A DNA stretch of 16,583 bases from W425 sp964503235 (lineage in GTDB: Bacteria; Chloroflexota; Dehalococcoidia; Dehalococcoidales; RBG-16-60-22), in contig CAZCZJ010000054.1 of the NCBI GenBank assembly GCA_964503235.1, positions 1 to 16,583 on the forward strand, in the 5' to 3' direction. The notes under the pieces were generated by a model. That model did no database searches. It saw only the letters and a program-made list of their open reading frames with translations, and was not told the DNA's origin. Within the stretch, counting starts at the first letter, position 1. Every line of letters starts with the position of its first letter. Shown one piece after another: positions 12,550 to 16,583 of the stretch. The position numbers and the translations under genes were made by a program.

Positions 12550-12736
12550 TGCTCTCCCCCTGACCCCCTCTCAAATAGATATATATCCAATGCTCATTAT
12601 TTAGTCTGTTTGAGAGGGGGAGTGTTTTTTAAGAGGGGGCTTCGCCCCCTTTTTTAATTAATTATTCCCCTCTCCAGCCAGTTATAATTGCGGAATCTTA
12701 CCGATGTTTCCGGCTGGAGAGGGGTCAGGGGTGAGG
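12550..12736. repeat. Intergenic palindromic element, copy 4 (MITE-like)
   Basis: The element is about 187 bp with near-perfect terminal inverted repeats (CTCTCCCCCTGACCCC from 12552 against GGGGTCAGGGGTGAG ending 12735). Inside are a perfect 12-bp stem (CCCCCTCTCAAA 12564-12575 with TTTGAGAGGGGG 12609-12620), a G/C hairpin followed by Ts (12631-12653) and a perfect 13-bp stem (12667-12679 with 12712-12724). TAAAT occurs directly at both outer edges (12545-12549 and 12737-12741), which could be a 5-bp target duplication. No coding frame is present. Confidence 0.72.
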
Positions 12737-12775
12737 TAAATACCCATCAACCAATGTAAATAAAACTCGAAGTTA

Positions 12776-12824
12776 CCGTACCTGCTCGTATATATAATAT
12801 AATGTATATTAGTATCAGGTACGG
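12776..12824 (+). promoter_or_regulatory. Promoter and dyad overlapping the ribosome-binding site of the ThDP enzyme gene
   Basis: CCGTACCTG (12776-12784) and CAGGTACGG (12816-12824) form a perfect 9-bp inverted repeat. Two overlapping TATAAT boxes (12793-12798 and 12798-12803) lie between the arms, without an obvious -35. The right arm runs into the Shine-Dalgarno sequence GGAGGG (12823-12828). The dyad is either an operator around the promoter or, in RNA if transcription starts upstream, a stem that partly hides the ribosome-binding site. Confidence 0.55.
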
Positions 12825-12829
12825 AGGGA

Positions 12830-14455
12830 ATGATGCCCTACTTGAGCGGCGCTGAAGTTCTGATAGCATCTTTAGCCAGGGAAGGGGTGGAGGTGATTTT
12901 CGGGATACCCGGCGTTCAGATAATGGATGCCGTCGATGCCATCTACCGCGATAAAAGCATCCGCTGGATATCAACACGCCACGAACAGACCGCCGCTTAC
13001 ATGGCTTACGGCTATGCCCGTACTACCGATAAAATCGGCGTGGCCATGGTGCTGCCCGGTCCCGGGGCTCTCAATACCGCGGCGGCTATCGGCACGGCCT
13101 ACACGGCGTCGGCGCCGGTCCTGCTTGTATCGGGGCAAATAGAAAGCTACCACATCGGTCTTCACCGGGGAGTCCTCCATGAACTGGATGACCAGACCGA
13201 AATTTTCCGTCACCTGACCAAATGGTGCGGACGTGCCCTGAAAGTGGAGGATATTCCCGCACTGCTGCAGGAGGCATTATCCCAGTTAAAAAGCGGTCGG
13301 CCCCGTCCGGTAGAGATGGAGGTCCCTTTCGACCTCTGGGCAGAAAAAGCCGATATGTCCCCGGCAGTCGCCCGACCGGGGTTACCGCAACAGGCCTCTC
13401 CCGAAGAAATCCAGCAGGCAGCTAGGCTCCTGAAGAGCTCTCAACGCCCGCTGATTCTGGCCGGTGGAGGTGCCGCCAAAGCCAAAATATCCGCGGAAAT
13501 TACCCAAATAGCCGAACGACTCAACGCACCGGTGGTCATGACCACCGAAGGCCAGGGTTCCATCCACTGCGAGCACCCCATGTACGCGGGGAATTTTACC
13601 CTCTGGCTTAATCCTATATTCCAAAAGGCGGATGTCATACTGGTGCTGGGCAGCCGTTTACGGGCCTCGGGGAACACGCGGCTGGAATTAAGACCCAACC
13701 AGAAGGTTATCCAGATAGACCACGACCCTGATGAGTTAGGACGCAACCACCGTATCGACCTTGGTATTAAAGCCGATGTGCGCGCCGCGTTAACCGCTCT
13801 TATGCAAGAGATTAACACTCCTTCCGCCAGTCAGTGGCAATCGGAAGAAATAACCGGAATAAGGAACGATATTAAAAGCCGACTTGAAAAGACCGCCCCA
13901 TTACAGATGTCTATCATCAGGTCTATCCGTGGCGTTCTTACCGATGACGATATTATTGTGCCGGATATTACCAACATCGGCTACTGGTGCGATATTGCTT
14001 ACCCGGTCAACAGGGCAGGCACCTACGTTGATTCGTCATATTTCGCCACCCTCGGTTTTGCTTTCCCTACCGCTCTCGGCGCCAAGATTGGAAATCCGGA
14101 TAAAAACGTGGTGGCGATATGCGGCGACGGAGGATTCCCCTACGCCGCGATGGAACTGGCGACGGCCGTCCAGGAAAAGATAAATGTAGTTACCTTACTC
14201 TTTTCAGATAATACTTACGGTACGGTAACCGGCATCCAGCGCCGTCAATTCGGCGGCAGGTTCATCGGCAATCAACTGCATAATCCTGATTATGTCAAGT
14301 TTGCCGAGTCCTTCGGCGCTGTCGGTATCAGGTTGTCAGGTCACGAGGACCTTGGGGACGCCCTTAGTTCGGCGCTAGCGGCAAATCGCCCGGTGCTTAT
14401 CGAGATACCGCTGCCGTTACTGGACACGCCGTGGGACGCTCTGATAGAGCAATAA
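12830..14455 (+). CDS. Thiamine-diphosphate-dependent enzyme, acetolactate synthase superfamily
   Basis: The 541-residue protein has the three-domain plan of the family. The N-terminal PYR domain carries the catalytic Glu52 (TRHEQTAAYMAYGYAR) and LPGPGALNTAAAIG. The central domain contains LILAGGGAAKAKI and VIQIDHDPDELGRN. The C-terminal domain carries the ThDP/Mg motif GDGGFPYAAMELATA, ending in FSDNTYG (432-464). The cofactor sites look intact, so the enzyme should decarboxylate a 2-oxo acid. It is unlikely to be the biosynthetic acetohydroxyacid synthase: where AHAS has the FAD-associated RFDDR, this protein has SRLRASG (275-281), and no small-subunit gene follows. The substrate is unknown. 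The second ATG (12833) is better spaced from GGAGG (5 nt) and may be the true start. It appears monocistronic. Confidence 0.9.
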   Translation: MMPYLSGAEVLIASLAREGVEVIFGIPGVQIMDAVDAIYRDKSIRWISTRHEQTAAYMAYGYARTTDKIGVAMVLPGPGALNTAAAIGTAYTASAPVLLVSGQIESYHIGLHRGVLHELDDQTEIFRHLTKWCGRALKVEDIPALLQEALSQLKSGRPRPVEMEVPFDLWAEKADMSPAVARPGLPQQASPEEIQQAARLLKSSQRPLILAGGGAAKAKISAEITQIAERLNAPVVMTTEGQGSIHCEHPMYAGNFTLWLNPIFQKADVILVLGSRLRASGNTRLELRPNQKVIQIDHDPDELGRNHRIDLGIKADVRAALTALMQEINTPSASQWQSEEITGIRNDIKSRLEKTAPLQMSIIRSIRGVLTDDDIIVPDITNIGYWCDIAYPVNRAGTYVDSSYFATLGFAFPTALGAKIGNPDKNVVAICGDGGFPYAAMELATAVQEKINVVTLLFSDNTYGTVTGIQRRQFGGRFIGNQLHNPDYVKFAESFGAVGIRLSGHEDLGDALSSALAANRPVLIEIPLPLLDTPWDALIEQ

Positions 14456-14553
14456 GGAATAACCAAAACCGTACGGAACCTGATTATTGACCAGCCTGGG
14501 TGCTAACCCTTAATCAATTTGGGTGATATCCCCCTGTCAGCTTCAGCGCATAA

Positions 14554-14628
14554 ACAGTAACATCTGTAATAAACCAACACATATTAACCTGTATTAAACT
14601 GTAGCAAATAGTACCATACTGATTGAAT
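14554..14628. promoter_or_regulatory. Phased 10-bp direct repeats upstream of the second BldC-like gene
   Basis: Decamers run head-to-tail: ACAGTAACAT (14554), CTGTAATAAA (14564), a 15-bp gap, then CTGTATTAAA (14589), CTGTAGCAAA (14599), TAGTACCATA (14609) and CTGATTGAAT (14619). The rough consensus is CWGTANYAAA, decaying toward the gene. The array ends 17 bp before the HTH start codon, over the likely promoter and leader. Like the 11-bp array before the first HTH gene, it looks like a cooperative binding site. Confidence 0.58.
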
Positions 14629-14644
14629 TGGAGAGGGAAAAACC

Positions 14645-14866
14645 ATGCCGGTAACAATCGAAAACAGAACATTCTACCGTACCGCTGAAGTATGCCGGAT
14701 GGCCAGCATTAGCCGGAGCACTTTGTTACGCTGGCTGAAAGACGACTACCTGAAAATCAACGATTACCGGGACAGGAGAAGCTGGCGGCTTTTTACGGAA
14801 GTAGATGTGAAGAAGCTTATTAACGAAGCCAACAGGATATATGAAGCAGGTGAGAAACAGAACTAA
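14645..14866 (+). CDS. Small HTH protein, BldC/excisionase-like, second copy
   Basis: The 73-residue product again consists of one MerR-type winged helix: FYRTAEVCRMASISRSTLLR (10-29) forms the HTH, and DRRSWRLFTEVDVKKLINEA (about 43-62) forms the wing and last helix. It resembles the HTH protein at 11715 in length and fold, though residue identity is low outside the ISRSTLLRWLK / VSKSTVLEWIK helix. ATG at 14645 has GGAGAGGG (14630-14637) 7 nt upstream. Its stop overlaps the next ATG by 1 nt (TAATG), so the HTH protein and the coiled-coil protein are made from one coupled message. Confidence 0.87.
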   Translation: MPVTIENRTFYRTAEVCRMASISRSTLLRWLKDDYLKINDYRDRRSWRLFTEVDVKKLINEANRIYEAGEKQN

Positions 14867-16188
14867 TGACTACCAATCAAACAAAAAAAATTAATAACAG
14901 CGAAAACGTTAAAGACGACAGCCGTAACCTGCTGCTGGAAGCCCAGGAAAACGCCATTAACGCCAAAGAAAACGCCATGGCAGCAGTGAGCCGGGTAGGC
15001 GCAGAGAGAAACGCAATGAATGAACTGGATGAAACCCTGGCGAAAATCCTAGATGAAGCCGAACAATGCATTCAAAAAAAGATCAGCCAAAAGCATGGAA
15101 TTATTCCCGAACCTCATGATGACTCGTTTCCTGATGAACCTATCGATATATATCCGGAGATAAAAAGGAAAACCGTAAATCCTGAAATATCCCCGAGTCA
15201 ACAACTTGAGAAACTTATTCATAATCTCATCGAGGAAAAGGCTCAGAAGAAAATAGAAGAAATTCAAGAAAAAGCCAGAATCTATAAAATACAAGTGCAG
15301 AAAGCAATAGATGAAGCTGAAACGGCTAAAAAAACCGCGCAGACAGCTATCAATCGGGCCAGACAGGAAGCTTTAAATCTGGCAGAGAAGGAAATTACCA
15401 GAGCCCGGGAAGAAATCAGGCTGGCTAAAGACGCCGCTGAAAACGCCGTCAGGCAAGCCCGGGAGGAAGCGAGCAGGTACAAAGATGAAGTAGAAACAGC
15501 CAACAACGACGCACGGGTAGCTATTTCGCTGGCTCAGGAAAGGGTAAAATCAGTTTCCGAAGAAATAAAGGCAATTCAACAGCAGGCGCTAATCGACACC
15601 AATAAGGCCAGAGCCGGCGTTCTTAAAGCGAAAGAGGAAGCTGAAACAGCCAGACGTCAAAGCCGTAAAGCCATCAGCCGCGCTGAAGCCGAAAGCCAGA
15701 AGGCCCGGGAAGAAGCTGAAGTAGCCAAAATGACAGCCGCCGAGATTATCAATAAAGCTCAGGAAGAAAGCCGAAGAATAAAAGAAGAAGCCGAAATCAG
15801 TATTACCCGGGTCAATGAAAGCCTGCTCCAGGCCAGGCAGCATATCGTCGATACGACTCAGGAAGATATCTCCAATACAAGGCAGGCGATTGAAGAAGCG
15901 TCCCGGAGCTTCGGTATCTCGCTTGAGAAATCAACTACTGCCCGGCTAGAAATACACGATAATCCGGATATTTCTGATGATAAAAACCAACAGTATTTGT
16001 TGGATAAACTAATGGAAATGCATAATCCTTTACATTCCATATCGGGATTCGCCAAGATGATACTCGATGATAATATCTGTGATACGGTCGCCCAGAAAGA
16101 ATTCGTTAGAACCATTTTACAGCAAAGTGAAAACCTTAAACTCCAGTTAGATAATATACACTGCTCATTAAAGGTCAATCGCGAATAA
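14866..16188 (+). CDS. Long coiled-coil protein ending in a degenerate histidine-kinase dimerisation (HisKA-like) domain
   Basis: The 440-residue protein is soluble. Residues about 20-75 are helical, 76-112 are a Pro-rich linker, and 113-345 are a continuous Ala/Glu/Lys/Arg coiled coil with recurring RAREE, QAREEA and KAREEAE units. The C-terminus (about 376-432) resembles a HisKA helical hairpin: LLDKLMEMHNPLHSISGFAK followed by KEFVRTILQQSENLKLQLDN. Aligned to the H-E-L-R-T-P-L box through Pro388, the phospho-accepting His is Met383, while Glu384 is kept; His386 and His390 are nearby. No HATPase domain follows, and the frame ends at TAA. It is thus not an active kinase by itself but could dimerise with or dock a kinase. 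It is translationally coupled to the HTH gene upstream. The HisKA reading is an inference from pattern. Confidence 0.8.
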   Translation: MTTNQTKKINNSENVKDDSRNLLLEAQENAINAKENAMAAVSRVGAERNAMNELDETLAKILDEAEQCIQKKISQKHGIIPEPHDDSFPDEPIDIYPEIKRKTVNPEISPSQQLEKLIHNLIEEKAQKKIEEIQEKARIYKIQVQKAIDEAETAKKTAQTAINRARQEALNLAEKEITRAREEIRLAKDAAENAVRQAREEASRYKDEVETANNDARVAISLAQERVKSVSEEIKAIQQQALIDTNKARAGVLKAKEEAETARRQSRKAISRAEAESQKAREEAEVAKMTAAEIINKAQEESRRIKEEAEISITRVNESLLQARQHIVDTTQEDISNTRQAIEEASRSFGISLEKSTTARLEIHDNPDISDDKNQQYLLDKLMEMHNPLHSISGFAKMILDDNICDTVAQKEFVRTILQQSENLKLQLDNIHCSLKVNRE

Positions 16189-16502
16189 CAATTCCGATTA
16201 ATAAAACCGACAAAACCTCCTTTTTACTTATAAAATCCTCACAATTTACCTCATGTGCAATATTTCTATGATATTATTTAGAAATTTGTCCTGTTTAATA
16301 TTGCATTCTGTCTCGTGATATGCTAAATTTACCAATAAATCAATGCTCAGGCCCAGCACCGTAAATGTGGCGTGCCTATTTATACAGAAGTTTTAGCTAT
16401 CACATTAAAAGAGCAATATAATAAACTTGGGAGAGGGGGTGAGATATGACCTAAATGGTTAAGTTATTTTGTTATCCCAAAATATATTTGAGGAGGACAC
16501 TT
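16189..16502. other. Intergenic region with dyad, -10 box and three-base-triplet mini-ORF
   Basis: No gene is supported. A perfect 9-bp inverted repeat, TGCAATATT (16256-16264) and AATATTGCA (16297-16305), overlaps a second possible stem, ATTTCTA (16262-16268) and TAGAAAT (16279-16285); the two stems exclude each other. TATAAT at 16417-16422 is the best promoter candidate for the lipoprotein gene. GAGAGGGGGTGAG is followed by ATGACCTAA (16446-16454), a two-residue reading frame just ahead of the lipoprotein gene. No clear terminator follows the coiled-coil gene. Confidence 0.4.
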
Positions 16503-16583
16503 TTGAAAAAGAAACTACTAATCATATTTATCGGAATCTGTGTAATCGCCATGATGGCTGCTCCCCTGATGATGGCAGGATGT
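16503..16583 (+). CDS. Lipoprotein, N-terminal signal peptide only (3' truncated)
   Basis: TTG at 16503 has a strong AGGAGG (16491-16496) 6 nt upstream and opens a frame that runs to the window edge: MKKKLLIIFIGICVIAMMAA then PLMMAGC. This is a basic n-region, a hydrophobic core and a lipobox ending in Cys27, the last codon in the window. The mature protein is unseen, so its function is open; solute-binding proteins of ABC transporters often start this way. An in-frame ATG at 16455 would add 16 residues but has a worse-placed ribosome-binding site. Confidence 0.72.
   Translation, partial: MKKKLLIIFIGICVIAMMAAPLMMAGC

Noticed and set aside
12837..13030. Antisense frames over the start of the ThDP enzyme gene
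   Set aside because: Several short frames on the opposite strand are shadows of a gene with clear family motifs.

Overview
The window looks like a chromosomal stretch of an anaerobic bacterium with mixed GC content. The gene content (DUF4349 lipoprotein, PRC-barrel/YegP-like fusion, molybdate uptake, small BldC/excisionase-like regulators) and the G/C-rich palindromic repeats between genes recall Dehalococcoidia-type Chloroflexota. That assignment is an inference from memory, with low to moderate confidence. I saw no rRNA, tRNA, CRISPR array or transposase gene.

Left part (1-7.7 kb, housekeeping). The 3' end of an unidentified gene lies 4 nt upstream of proA (proline biosynthesis, + strand). 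A convergent gene codes for a PRC-barrel/DUF1508 fusion. rph (RNase PH) follows on the minus strand, flanked by two copies of a palindromic repeat. A tightly overlapped minus-strand operon encodes a metallo-beta-lactamase-fold hydrolase, a radical SAM protein and a PncC/CinA-C amidohydrolase. A divergent pair encodes a small membrane protein and a DUF167 protein. The DUF167 gene overlaps tail-to-tail with a DUF4349 lipoprotein gene that carries an inserted PKD domain.

Middle (7.7-11.2 kb, molybdate/tungstate uptake). A minus-strand cluster reads ModE-type regulator, modA, modB, modC. Two 24-bp ModE-like boxes, one before the regulator and one before modA, have the same architecture, and each contains a TAATAT -10 hexamer at the same internal position. 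This points to a shared, autoregulated switch. The regulator is only the DNA-binding half of ModE, with no molybdate-binding domains.

Right part (11.2-16.6 kb, accessory and regulatory). Two small HTH proteins of the BldC/excisionase type each head a two-gene unit. The first is paired with a 100-residue protein I do not recognise. The second is paired with a 440-residue coiled-coil protein that ends in a degenerate histidine-kinase dimerisation helix lacking the phospho-accepting histidine and any ATPase domain. Each HTH gene is preceded by short direct repeats phased at 10-11 bp, the kind of array expected for head-to-tail binding of a BldC-like protein. The first unit is bracketed by two copies of the palindromic element. 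Between the units lies a thiamine-diphosphate enzyme of the acetolactate synthase superfamily with a dyad overlapping its ribosome-binding site. The window ends inside the signal peptide of a lipoprotein gene.

The parts most worth follow-up are the HTH/phased-repeat modules with their kinase-like partner, the paired ModE boxes, and the dispersed palindromic element family.
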